Part shown: piece after piece, positions 1 through 6,960 of the stretch
How the letters are laid out: every line of letters begins with the position of its first letter
How positions within the stretch are numbered: the first letter of the stretch is position 1
NCBI GenBank assembly: GCA_030054235.1
Contig: JASGCG010000024.1
Coordinates: forward strand, 1 to 11,402
Reading direction: 5' to 3'
Length of the DNA stretch: 11,402 nt
Source of the DNA: Bacteroidia bacterium
Lineage (GTDB): Bacteria > Planctomycetota > Phycisphaerae > Phycisphaerales > SM1A02
Position numbers and translations under genes: made by a program
The notes under the pieces: model-generated
The model's input: only the letters and a program-made list of their open reading frames with translations
What the model was told of the DNA's origin: nothing
Database searches by the model: none

Positions 1-717
1 GAACTCATCGATCACCCTGCGCTTGGCCTGGCGGGCGCGAGCGTGACGCTGCCGCACAAGGAGCATCTCGTGCGCTTCGTGCAGGAACGCAGCGGTGAGC
101 TGGACGAAGCGAGCCTGGCGATCGGTGCAGCGAACACGCTCATCATCGATCCGGAGTCGCGTGCGGTCCGCGCCTGCAACACCGATGCGCTCGCGGGCAT
201 CGAGTCGCTGGCCGAGGCGCTCGGCCGGGCAAGCGATGACCTGCGTGGGTTGTGCGTGGCGATCCTCGGAGCCGGCGGCGTGGCCCGCGCGATGGCGTGG
301 GCTTGCGCAAACGCCGGTGCCCACGTGGTCGTGATCAATCGAACGCACGCGCGCGCCGTGGACCTGGCTGCGTCCTTCGATGGACGCCCGGGCGAGCGTG
401 GACCGATGCGTGTGCAGGCGGGCGATGCGGCCTCCATCGGCTGCGGCTGCTTCCACGCTTTCATCAACGCGACGTCGCTGGGGATGAAGGACGGTCCCGC
501 TCCTGACGAGAGCCCGATCCCCGATGACGTGGCGCTCGATGGCGCCGTCGTGATGGACACCGTCTACGTACCCGAGCGCACGCCGCTCGTGCAGCAGGCG
601 ACCTCCCGCGGGGCGCGCGTCGTGACCGGCACGGGCATGTTCGTGCGCCAGGCCGCCCTGCAATGCGAACTCTGGACTGGCACGCGGCCTTCCATGATTT
701 CGGCGCAGGTTTCCTGA
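1..717 (+). CDS. aroE: Shikimate dehydrogenase, C-terminal part (5' end outside window)
   Basis: NADPH-dependent reduction of 3-dehydroshikimate to shikimate, a cytoplasmic step toward chorismate. The frame is open from base 1, giving 238 residues without a start. Seen in this fragment: the substrate loop SVTLPHKE with the catalytic lysine at residue 20, NTDALAG with the second catalytic residue Asp62, the nucleotide-binding loop GAGGVARA (90-97), NRT (113-115), which favours NADP, INATSLGM, and the closing GMFVRQAALQ with Gln217 and ELWTG. All key family residues are present. A complete AroE is about 270-290 residues, so some 40 are missing. In many planctomycetes and in plants this domain is fused behind a 3-dehydroquinate dehydratase (AroDE); this cannot be decided here. 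aroC lies 525 bases downstream. Identification is secure; monofunctional versus bifunctional is open. Confidence 0.93.
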   Translation, partial: ELIDHPALGLAGASVTLPHKEHLVRFVQERSGELDEASLAIGAANTLIIDPESRAVRACNTDALAGIESLAEALGRASDDLRGLCVAILGAGGVARAMAWACANAGAHVVVINRTHARAVDLAASFDGRPGERGPMRVQAGDAASIGCGCFHAFINATSLGMKDGPAPDESPIPDDVALDGAVVMDTVYVPERTPLVQQATSRGARVVTGTGMFVRQAALQCELWTGTRPSMISAQVS

Positions 718-739
718 ATCGACGATCGCGGCAATTGTG

Positions 740-761
740 CCGAATTCCCTTCGGTTTCCTT
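740..761 (+). terminator. Weak terminator-like hairpin after aroE
   Basis: A perfect 5-bp stem (CCGAA and TTCGG, 5-base loop) begins 23 bases after the aroE stop and is followed by TTTCCTT. The stem is short and the T tract is interrupted, so this is only a candidate 3' end for the aroE transcript. Confidence 0.3.
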
Positions 762-823
762 GGGACCCCGTCCATGGAACGTACGGTTGTGGTGTTCGAT
801 GGCCGAGTCGTGTGGCCTGCGCC

Positions 824-835
824 AAGGAGGCACAC
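824..835 (+). promoter_or_regulatory. Shine-Dalgarno that fixes the start of the small exported protein
   Basis: AAGGAGG lies 5 bases before the ATG at 836, nearly a full match to the 16S anti-Shine-Dalgarno. It is the best ribosome binding site on the + strand of the window and the main reason to believe the following short reading frame is translated. Confidence 0.6.
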
Positions 836-1114
836 ATGACCGGTCACCAGCACATGCCCAGCATCGTCGGAGGGAAGGAAAAGGTCGGAGGGAAGGAAAG
901 GTCTGGAGGGATGGAAAGGGAGCAGGCGCCTCGTGGGGATCGGGGCAGCCGGGGATGGGGCAAGCTGGCGGCGCTCGTGTTCGCCGTCGCCGTAGTCGGA
1001 AGCGCAGCCGAGGCCTTTGCGAAGGCCTCCTGCGAGGAGGGGATTGGGCGCGAGCGCTCGTCGGAGCGCGCTTGCGCCAGGGACCGCGCGTGCTTCGCGC
1101 CACGCGGTCCCTGA
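836..1114 (+). CDS. Small hypothetical protein, signal-anchored or exported
   Basis: A 92-residue reading frame that I do not recognise. The ATG at 836 is chosen because AAGGAGG sits 5 bases upstream. Residues 11-28 are three copies of a Gly/Lys/Glu-rich hexamer. A charged stretch follows, then a hydrophobic segment at about 42-60 (KLAALVFAVAVVGSAAEAFA) that could be a transmembrane helix or a signal peptide cut after AFA. The C-terminal tail of about 30 residues is short, Arg-rich and has three cysteines. The N-region before the hydrophobic stretch is unusually long for a signal peptide. The 3' half overlaps several strong hairpins, and the stop codon lies at the base of one of them, so the DNA may matter as RNA rather than, or as well as, protein. 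Its place between aroE and aroC gives no functional clue. Confidence 0.45.
   Translation: MTGHQHMPSIVGGKEKVGGKERSGGMEREQAPRGDRGSRGWGKLAALVFAVAVVGSAAEAFAKASCEEGIGRERSSERACARDRACFAPRGP
866..919 (+). repeat. Three 18-bp purine-rich tandem repeats
   Basis: Three consecutive 18-bp units begin at 866, 884 and 902. The first two differ only in the last codon; the third has diverged. The length keeps the reading frame of the small protein and encodes VGGKEK, VGGKER and SGGMER. The coding strand is almost entirely purine. Confidence 0.85.
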
Positions 1115-1178
1115 AGGAACACCCGAACTACGGCGGGGAGACGGCGTGATACGCCTCCCGCGAGCCGCCCTCGGCGGC
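1010..1178 (+). other. Run of inverted repeats; possible structured RNA
   Basis: Successive hairpins lie head to tail: GAGGCCTT/AAGGCCTC (1010-1017/1022-1029), CCTCC/GGAGG (1026-1030/1036-1040, sharing bases with the first), a perfect 10-bp stem AGGGACCGCG/CGCGGTCCCT (1079-1088/1103-1112), GGCGT/ACGCC (1143-1147/1151-1155) and GCCGCC/GGCGGC (1164-1169/1173-1178). They run straight into the terminator at 1181. The first three lie inside the small reading frame; the last two are beyond its stop. High GC makes some pairing likely by chance, but the 10-bp and 8-bp stems are perfect. No known RNA family is recognised. This also describes the gene-free stretch 1115-1242. Confidence 0.4.
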
Positions 1179-1180
1179 AT

Positions 1181-1222
1181 GGACGCCCGGCCCGACTTCG
1201 GCCCGGGCGTCCAACACTTTTT
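1181..1222 (+). terminator. Probable intrinsic terminator upstream of aroC
   Basis: A 10-bp perfect stem (GGACGCCCGG at 1181-1190, CCGGGCGTCC at 1203-1212) is extended inward by CCG/CGG after one C-C mismatch. It is followed by AACAC and five T (1218-1222). The five bases between stem and T tract are more than usual, so strength is uncertain. It ends 20 bases before aroC and would separate the aroE/small-protein transcript from aroC. Confidence 0.55.
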
Positions 1223-1230
1223 GCCACGCG

Positions 1231-1236
1231 TACGAT
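1231..1236 (+). promoter_or_regulatory. Putative -10 box of a leaderless aroC transcript
   Basis: TACGAT ends exactly 6 bases before the aroC ATG, so transcription would begin at or next to the A of the start codon. There is no Shine-Dalgarno and no clear -35 box. The same layout recurs before three other genes here (2428, 6961, 8331). Confidence 0.5.
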
Positions 1237-1242
1237 CCTTCC

Positions 1243-2403
1243 ATGCCGCTCCGCTACCGCACTGCCGGCGAGTCACACGGTCCTGCCCTCATCGCCCTGG
1301 TCGAGGGTCTGCCCGCCGGCCTGCGCGTGGACACCGATTGGATCGATGCCGAGCTCGCGCGGCGCCAGGGCGGTTACGGCCGTGGCGCTCGCCAGCGCAT
1401 CGAGACCGATCGCGTCAGGATCCTGTCGGGCGTGCGGCAGGGGATCACGCTCGGCTCGCCGGTGGCGCTTGAGATCGTCAATGCCGACAGCAGGATCGAT
1501 GACCCGGTGCGCACGCCGCCGGTCCACCAGCCGCGCCCGGGCCATGCGGACTTGGCCGGCAGCGTGAAGTGGCTGACCAACGACTGCCGCGGCACGCTCG
1601 AGCGCGCGAGTGCACGCGAGACCGCAGCGCGCGTTGCGGCCGGTGCGCTCGCGGGGTGCCTGCTCCGCGAGGTGGGCATCGAGGCGTTCGGCTACGTGCT
1701 CGGTGCGATCGATGCGTTCGCGAGCGTCGAGGTCGATGCAGCCTCGCTTCCGGCCCTACGTGCCGCGCGAGACAGCGCCGAGGTCGCCTGCCCGTGCCCG
1801 GTGACGGACGCGCGCCTCGTCGAGCACATCCATGCGGCCAAGGTCGCCAAGGACACGGTCGGCGGGCTCTGCCGCGTGCACGTGCTTGGCTGCCCGATCG
1901 GCTTGGGTTCATGCGTCGCCGCCGATGAGCGGCTCGATGCTCGCCTGGCCATGGCCGTCATGGGCATCCAGGCCTTCAAGGCCGTCGAGATCGGGCTTGG
2001 GCGCGACTGCGCGCTGCGCTTTGGAAGCCAGGTGCACGATCCGATCGCCTTCGACCCATCACGCAGCGGCGAGCCGCATCTGGGTTACCTGCGCCCGACC
2101 AACCACGCCGGTGGCCTCGAGGGCGGCATGACCAATGGCATGCCGGTGGTGGTGACCGGCACCATGAAGCCGATCGCCACGCTGCTCCAGGGGCTGCCCA
2201 GCGTGGACCTGCGCACGAAGGAAGCCACGCGCAGCCAGTACGAGCGCAGCGACATCAGCGCCGTCGCCGCGGCGAGCGTGGTCATGCAGCATGTGGTCGG
2301 CTTCGAGATCGCCCGGGCGTTCCTCGAGAAGTTCGGCGGCGATTCCTGGGAACAGGTGCGCGCCTCGCATGACCGTTTCCTGTCGGCTGCACGTTCACTG
2401 TGA
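1243..2403 (+). CDS. aroC: Chorismate synthase
   Basis: Converts 5-enolpyruvylshikimate-3-phosphate to chorismate, the last common step to aromatic amino acids and folate, using reduced FMN without net redox change; it acts in the cytoplasm as a tetramer. At 386 residues it is full length. The first signature is RTAGESHGPALIALVEGLPAG with catalytic His12; the second active-site histidine is His101 in RPGHAD; the second signature is ASARETAARVA (SARET at 123-127); the third region is RSDISAVAAASVV (RSD at 335-337). The GGMTNGMPVVV and PSVDLRTKE segments are also typical. No residue expected for catalysis is missing. The ATG at 1243 is at the right distance from GESHG. It has no ribosome binding site but a TACGAT box 6 bases upstream. 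The stop lies 36 bases before the next gene. Confidence 0.97.
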   Translation: MPLRYRTAGESHGPALIALVEGLPAGLRVDTDWIDAELARRQGGYGRGARQRIETDRVRILSGVRQGITLGSPVALEIVNADSRIDDPVRTPPVHQPRPGHADLAGSVKWLTNDCRGTLERASARETAARVAAGALAGCLLREVGIEAFGYVLGAIDAFASVEVDAASLPALRAARDSAEVACPCPVTDARLVEHIHAAKVAKDTVGGLCRVHVLGCPIGLGSCVAADERLDARLAMAVMGIQAFKAVEIGLGRDCALRFGSQVHDPIAFDPSRSGEPHLGYLRPTNHAGGLEGGMTNGMPVVVTGTMKPIATLLQGLPSVDLRTKEATRSQYERSDISAVAAASVVMQHVVGFEIARAFLEKFGGDSWEQVRASHDRFLSAARSL

Positions 2404-2427
2404 CGCGGCCGCCGGTGCATGCACCGC

Positions 2428-2433
2428 TATCTT
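2428..2433 (+). promoter_or_regulatory. Putative -10 box of a leaderless nagB/PIG-L transcript
   Basis: TATCTT ends exactly 6 bases before the ATG at 2440, the same spacing as at aroC. It lies just after the aroC stop codon. No Shine-Dalgarno and no -35 box are seen. It favours 2440 over the in-frame ATG at 2419, which would place the box inside the coding sequence. Confidence 0.5.
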
Positions 2434-2439
2434 CCGTGC

Positions 2440-4410
2440 ATGTCCACGATGGCTTCGGATCGGCGCATGGATGGCGTGCACAGCGGACCTGATGGCGCGA
2501 GCGCCCGGGAGCGCATCCCGGTGGCGGTCTTCCACCGACCGGCAGCGGCGAGCGCCGCGGTTGCCGCCGAGATCGCCGCACTCGTGCGCGCGAAGGCCGC
2601 GCGCGGCGAGCGATGTGTGCTCGGGCTCGCCACCGGCAGCACGCCGGTGAGCGTCTACAACGAACTCATCCGGCTGCACCGCGAAGAGGGACTCTCGTTC
2701 TCCAACGTGGTCACGTTCAACCTCGACGAGTACTGGCCGATGCAGCCGCACGAGCTGCAGAGCTACCACCGCTTCATGCGGGAGCACCTCTTCGACCACA
2801 TCGACATCGACCCGGCCAACGTGAACCTGCCCTGTGGCACGGTGCCCGCGAATGCCGTGCACGCGCACTGCGAGGAGTACGAGCGCCGCATCCGCGAGCA
2901 TGGCGGCATCGACCTGCAGCTCCTGGGGATCGGCCGCACCGGCCACGTCGGCTTCAACGAGCCCGGCTCCGGCCGCCTGAGCCGCACGCGCCTGATCACG
3001 CTCGACCGCGTGACGCGCCAGGATGCGGCGAGTGACTTCTTCGGCGAGGAGCACGTGCCGCTGCGCGCCGTGACGATGGGCATCGCCACGATCCTTGAGG
3101 CTCGCCGCATCGTGCTCATGGCGCTCGGCGAGGGCAAGGCGCCGATCATCGAACGCTTCGTCGAGGGTGACGTATCCGATGGCGTGCCTGCGACGTTCCT
3201 GCAGGGCCATCCCGATGCGCTCGTCGTGCTCGACCGTGCTGCGGCCGGACGGCTCACGCGCGAGCGTTGCCCATGGTCGGTGCGTGCGGTGCGGTGGGAT
3301 GAGCCGATGGTCCGCAAGGCCGTGCTCTGGCTCTGCGAAGCGACCGGGAAGCCGATCCTGAAGCTGACCAACGAGGACTACAACGAGCATCACCTGCAGG
3401 ACCTGCTGGCGATGCACGGCCGCGCGTACGACCTCAACCTGCGCGTCTTCCGCGAGCTGCAGGAGACGATCACCGGCTGGCCCGGCGGCAAGCCGCGCGA
3501 GCAGAAGCTCGCCGGCGACATCGATCGCCCGCGCGACCGCGTGTTTCCCAAGCGCGTGGTCCTCTTCAGCCCACACCCCGACGACGACGTGATCTCGATG
3601 GGCGGCACGCTGATCCGCTTGGTCGACCAAGGCCACGAGGTCCATGTGGCCTACCAGACCAGCGGCAACATCGCAGTCTTCGATGCGGACGCCATGCGGT
3701 TCCTCGACTTCGCGAGCGAATTCAATGCGCGTTTCGGCTTCGATGGCGCGAACACCGAGCGGCTCGAGCATGCGCTGGCCGATCGACTGCGCTCCAAGCG
3801 CCCCGGCGAGGTCGATCCGCCGGAGGTGCAGCTCCTGAAGGGCATGATCCGCCGCGGCGAGGCGCGCGCCGCCGGTGTGGCGTGCGGCCTGCCGCACGAA
3901 CGACTGCACTTCATGGACCTGCCGTTCTACGAGACCGGCCGTGTGCGCAAGAAGCCGCTCGGCGAGGAGGACATCCGGCTGACCGTGGAGTTGCTCGATC
4001 GGCTGCAGCCGCATCAGGTCTACGCCGCGGGCGACCTGAGCGATCCGCACGGTACGCACCGGGTCTGTCTGGGCGCAGTGCTCCGGGCGCTCCACCGCTT
4101 GCGTGACCGCGCTTGGATGGCCGATTGCGAGGTGCTGCTGTATCGCGGCGCGTGGCAGGAATGGGATCTCGAGGACATCGACATGGCCGTGCCGCTCTCG
4201 CCCGATGAAGTGATGCGCAAGCGCCAGGCGATCTTCAAGCATCAATCCCAGAAGGATCGCGCCCCGTTCCCGGGTGCCGACGAGCGCGAATTCTGGCAGC
4301 GGGCCGAGCAGCGCAACGCCGCCACGGCCGCGCGCTACGACGCGCTCGGCCTGCCGGAGTACACGGCCATGGAAGCCTTCAGGATCTGGGACGGTTCGCT
4401 CGATTTCTGA
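2440..4410 (+). CDS. Glucosamine-6-phosphate deaminase domain fused to PIG-L/LmbE deacetylase domain
   Basis: A 656-residue cytoplasmic two-domain protein, probably for amino-sugar catabolism. The NagB domain (about 20-285) would turn glucosamine-6-phosphate into fructose-6-phosphate and ammonia; it shows the phosphate loop LATGSTPVSVY, FNLDEYW with the proton-transfer Asp96, and GIGRTGHVGFNEP with His169 and Glu174. The aspartate that E. coli NagB has two residues before this histidine (Asp141) is Thr167 here. The PIG-L/LmbE zinc domain (about 370-560) shows SPHPDDDVISMGGT with zinc ligands His379 and Asp382 and base Asp381, and DPHGTHRV with His540 as likely third ligand. From memory, NagB/PIG-L fusions of this length with GIGRTGH exist in Bacteroidetes and planctomycetes, so the architecture is known but poorly characterised. 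A plausible joint role is deacetylation followed by deamination. Start 2440 is chosen from the -10 spacing; 2419 and 2449 are alternatives. Confidence 0.88.
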   Translation: MSTMASDRRMDGVHSGPDGASARERIPVAVFHRPAAASAAVAAEIAALVRAKAARGERCVLGLATGSTPVSVYNELIRLHREEGLSFSNVVTFNLDEYWPMQPHELQSYHRFMREHLFDHIDIDPANVNLPCGTVPANAVHAHCEEYERRIREHGGIDLQLLGIGRTGHVGFNEPGSGRLSRTRLITLDRVTRQDAASDFFGEEHVPLRAVTMGIATILEARRIVLMALGEGKAPIIERFVEGDVSDGVPATFLQGHPDALVVLDRAAAGRLTRERCPWSVRAVRWDEPMVRKAVLWLCEATGKPILKLTNEDYNEHHLQDLLAMHGRAYDLNLRVFRELQETITGWPGGKPREQKLAGDIDRPRDRVFPKRVVLFSPHPDDDVISMGGTLIRLVDQGHEVHVAYQTSGNIAVFDADAMRFLDFASEFNARFGFDGANTERLEHALADRLRSKRPGEVDPPEVQLLKGMIRRGEARAAGVACGLPHERLHFMDLPFYETGRVRKKPLGEEDIRLTVELLDRLQPHQVYAAGDLSDPHGTHRVCLGAVLRALHRLRDRAWMADCEVLLYRGAWQEWDLEDIDMAVPLSPDEVMRKRQAIFKHQSQKDRAPFPGADEREFWQRAEQRNAATAARYDALGLPEYTAMEAFRIWDGSLDF

Positions 4411-4462
4411 GCCGTTTGCGCCACGATCTTTGCGTGTTTTTGGCTTTGGACCGCTTCGGCCT

Positions 4463-4491
4463 TTGACCCGGTGGCAGGGTCATTGCACAAT
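4463..4491 (+). promoter_or_regulatory. Sigma70-type promoter of the large secreted protein
   Basis: TTGACC (4463-4468) and CACAAT (4486-4491) are 17 bases apart, matching the consensus at 5 of 6 and 4 of 6 positions. Transcription would start near 4498 and leave a leader of about 40 bases before the ATG at 4539. It is the only promoter candidate here with both boxes. The rest of the gap 4411-4538 shows no clear terminator. Confidence 0.5.
4464..4482 (+). promoter_or_regulatory. Inverted repeat in the promoter, possible operator
   Basis: TGACCC and GGGTCA form a perfect 6-bp dyad with 7 bases between, covering the -35 box and the start of the spacer. Its size and place suit a dimeric repressor, but no regulator gene adjoins it and the regulator is unknown. 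Confidence 0.35.
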
Positions 4492-4538
4492 GCCCTGACG
4501 ATCCGCATGCCGCGGGTCGTGCCATTGGGGACCACCGA

Positions 4539-6917
4539 ATGCTACGAATGAACAGCCGTCTGGGTGTCGTGGCCACTGCGTTTTCGCTCATCGTCACCTT
4601 GGGCTTGGCGCCCGATGCCCATGCCCAGCAGACGCCGCGCAAACCGACCACCCACAAGGGCTCGACGAAGCGCAGTCTCGTCAAGAAGTCGGCGCCCGTG
4701 GAGTCGAAGTCAGAGGGCCCGGTGACAGAGGACGCGCCTGCGACCAAGCAGCCCGACGCGCCTGCGACCAAGCAGCCCGACGTGCCTGCGACCAAGCAGC
4801 CCGCACCAACCTTTGACGGAAGCGCAGCTGCACCCAAGACGCCAGATGGCAAGGCGCCGGGTGCTGCGGATCTTGCCGGGGGGCCAGTGAAACTGCCCGA
4901 GCCCCCTCTCCCCAAGAAACCTCTGGCAACCCCATCGAAGCCAAAGACGTCGGCTGAGCGTGGAGCCAAACCCTCACCGACGAGCGGCACCGATCTTTCA
5001 GCCGGTCCGTCCACCAAGGGCTCGCCGAGCGAAGGACCCGTGAATCGTGTCACCGATGCCCGGCTGCGGCCGGGTGCGCCCACAGGAGCCGTGAAGGGCA
5101 AGCCGAAGCCGGTGGTTCCGAATCCAGCATCGCCTGCAGATCCAGGCACATCCAAGGGCGTTGCGGACAGCGGGGCAGGTGCCGGGACGACCACCTCCAA
5201 CGATCAGCGGGAAATGAAGCCTGCGGACGGCACGACGACCACCGTGGCAGACGGTGGCACCAAGGTCCCGGACGCGGGTACGGGCCAACCTGCAGGAGAG
5301 GTGTCGGCACACGCTGCCTCCAAGACCGACCCGGTGACGACCACCGAATCTGGCAAGCAGGCTGCTGCAGAAGCCGATGCTGATTCGGCTCAACTCCCCA
5401 AGTCCAAGCCGTCGTCCGGCAGCCCGAGCGGAGGCACGTCGGAGGGGTCTTCCGGCGGCTCGTCCACTCCCGCGGGACCGACGGAACTCGATCCCACGCT
5501 CTTTGCCGTGGATTCCAAGCCGCCCGCACCGATCGCACGGCAGGCGCGATTCCGTGCGCTGACCTGGTCGGGAACGGATTCCGCGGCAGCGCCGCACATG
5601 ACCAGCTTCGTCTGGTGCGGCTTGCCCGGAGGCTGGGTCATGAGCGAGCCGAGTCGCGTCGCTGCCGAGCTCAAGGCGCGCCCCGCCGGCCAGAGGATCC
5701 TGTTCTTCTGGGACATGCTCCACTACCTCGCGGACCATCCCCAGGATCGAATTCAAAATGCTGATGGTTCCCTGACCAATATCCGCAGTCCGTTCATGGA
5801 CAACGGCATCGCCCAGACGAGGGGCATCGTGCTGGACTTCCTGCAGCGGGTCAAGGCTGAGGGGGGCGACATCGACGTGCTGGTGCTGGACTACGAGCGC
5901 GTGTTCTTCTGGGATCCCGCCTACAAGGCACTTGAGAAGGATCCGCGCTGGCCGCGGCTTGCCGCCGAGCTCGGCTACAACGACCTGCAGCGTCAGTGGG
6001 ACGACCGCTGGGTCCGCTGGAACGAGGTCATGGGCCGCTACTTCGACGCGGCGATCCATCAGAGCACCGTCGCGCCCCTCTGGTCCGTCTTCCCGGCGGC
6101 TCAGGTGGTGAACTACGAGGCCTTCACCTGCCAGCCAGACGCACCGACGATGCACGTGTCGGGAAACGCATACCTGCGGCAATCCGTCGTCGACTCGAAT
6201 GGAACCCGGATCGGTCTCGGGACCCACGACTCGTTCCCGTTCTACGGCTTCATCTTCCCGTACACGGCCACGGCCCGCTTTGATGGCGTGAACGAGGTGG
6301 GTGGGGATCCCTTCAGCGTGCTCAGGCTGGAGATCCACCGCCTGCGGGCCATGCGCCACATGAACACCCGCCCGCAGATGGCATGGGTCTCGCCAAAGGG
6401 TTACGACGTGTTGCAATCCGATCCGCAGCTTGCCGGCGTGCAGCAGGTGCTTCGTCTGTCGCCATACTGGGATGAACTTGCCCTTCAACTCGGGATGAAC
6501 GGCTCGGAGACCTTCCTCTACTGGAATCCGGAGCCATACCGCTCCGACCAAGATGCATCCGTCTTCAACCGCGTCGAGGACCAGCGAACTCTGAATGGCC
6601 TGCTGGCCGAGTTGAACGAGAAGCTTGGCCAAGACACTGGTGACAGCGTGTACTACGTTCAACCTGGATTCGATGATCGCATCATTGCCACGGGTCGTGA
6701 CGTGGGAGACCGCATCGTCTGGCGTGTCAGCTTCGCCCCCGGCGTGGACGCGGTGCGTATGTTCTTCACGGACAACACATCCTTGGTGATCCGTCGCGAG
6801 GCGAATCGTCCCGGTGCGTGGTTCTCGCATCCCAAGACCAAGGTGATGGTGTTCGATTCCGATCGATCCGCGCCTGCATTCGAGGTCATCGCAGACTCCA
6901 CGACCGCGTCACCCTGA
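4539..6917 (+). CDS. Secreted protein with long low-complexity linker and a probable TIM-barrel domain
   Basis: 792 residues, family not recognised. A clear signal peptide (hydrophobic core about 8-24, cut after DAHA at residue 29) implies export. Residues 30 to about 335 are a Pro/Ala/Thr/Lys/Gly-rich, probably disordered linker with three copies of an 8-residue unit. From about 338 to 792 the sequence is globular. Regularly spaced hydrophobic strands (RALTW, RILFFWD, DVLVLDYE, PLWSVF, QVVNYEAF, FYGFIFPY, QMAWVSP, TFLYWNP) suggest a (beta/alpha)8 barrel like many glycoside hydrolases, followed by about 90 beta-rich residues. Asp451 and Glu453 at the end of one strand are candidate catalytic residues. 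Glycan hydrolysis is inference only. Start 4539 is preferred over the ATG at 4548 because GGGGA lies 7 bases upstream. A two-box promoter precedes it. The linker may attach or project the catalytic part from the cell surface. Confidence 0.85.
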   Translation: MLRMNSRLGVVATAFSLIVTLGLAPDAHAQQTPRKPTTHKGSTKRSLVKKSAPVESKSEGPVTEDAPATKQPDAPATKQPDVPATKQPAPTFDGSAAAPKTPDGKAPGAADLAGGPVKLPEPPLPKKPLATPSKPKTSAERGAKPSPTSGTDLSAGPSTKGSPSEGPVNRVTDARLRPGAPTGAVKGKPKPVVPNPASPADPGTSKGVADSGAGAGTTTSNDQREMKPADGTTTTVADGGTKVPDAGTGQPAGEVSAHAASKTDPVTTTESGKQAAAEADADSAQLPKSKPSSGSPSGGTSEGSSGGSSTPAGPTELDPTLFAVDSKPPAPIARQARFRALTWSGTDSAAAPHMTSFVWCGLPGGWVMSEPSRVAAELKARPAGQRILFFWDMLHYLADHPQDRIQNADGSLTNIRSPFMDNGIAQTRGIVLDFLQRVKAEGGDIDVLVLDYERVFFWDPAYKALEKDPRWPRLAAELGYNDLQRQWDDRWVRWNEVMGRYFDAAIHQSTVAPLWSVFPAAQVVNYEAFTCQPDAPTMHVSGNAYLRQSVVDSNGTRIGLGTHDSFPFYGFIFPYTATARFDGVNEVGGDPFSVLRLEIHRLRAMRHMNTRPQMAWVSPKGYDVLQSDPQLAGVQQVLRLSPYWDELALQLGMNGSETFLYWNPEPYRSDQDASVFNRVEDQRTLNGLLAELNEKLGQDTGDSVYYVQPGFDDRIIATGRDVGDRIVWRVSFAPGVDAVRMFFTDNTSLVIRREANRPGAWFSHPKTKVMVFDSDRSAPAFEVIADSTTASP
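4731..4802 (+). repeat. Three 24-bp in-frame tandem repeats
   Basis: Units start at 4731, 4755 and 4779. The first two are identical and the third differs by one base. They encode DAPATKQP, DAPATKQP and DVPATKQP in the linker of the secreted protein. Near-identity at DNA level points to recent slippage or expansion, so copy number may vary among strains. Confidence 0.92.
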
Positions 6918-6960
6918 CAGGTGGTCGGCCCCCGCGGCACGGTATCCGTCAGCTGGCCGC

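Noticed and set aside
1181..1242. Classical amino-acid attenuator for aroC with a leader peptide
   Set aside because: The small reading frame has no run of Trp, Phe or Tyr codons, and aroC has its own -10 box after the terminator.
464..1276. A - strand frame covering the aroE-aroC gap
   Set aside because: Arg/Pro-rich, runs through the aroE end and the hairpin region, no ribosome binding site or motif.
2395..4245. A 616-residue open frame on the - strand
   Set aside because: It lies antisense within the nagB/PIG-L gene, whose motifs are unmistakable. The antisense product is rich in His, Arg, Glu and Leu without domain motifs, as expected for a shadow frame in high-GC DNA.
4539..4802. CRISPR or similar array at the 24-bp repeats
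   Set aside because: The units are contiguous without spacers and are in-frame coding repeats.
4998..6830. A 610-residue open frame on the - strand
   Set aside because: Antisense to the secreted protein gene, which has a promoter, a signal peptide and coherent strand pattern. No recognisable domain in the antisense frame.
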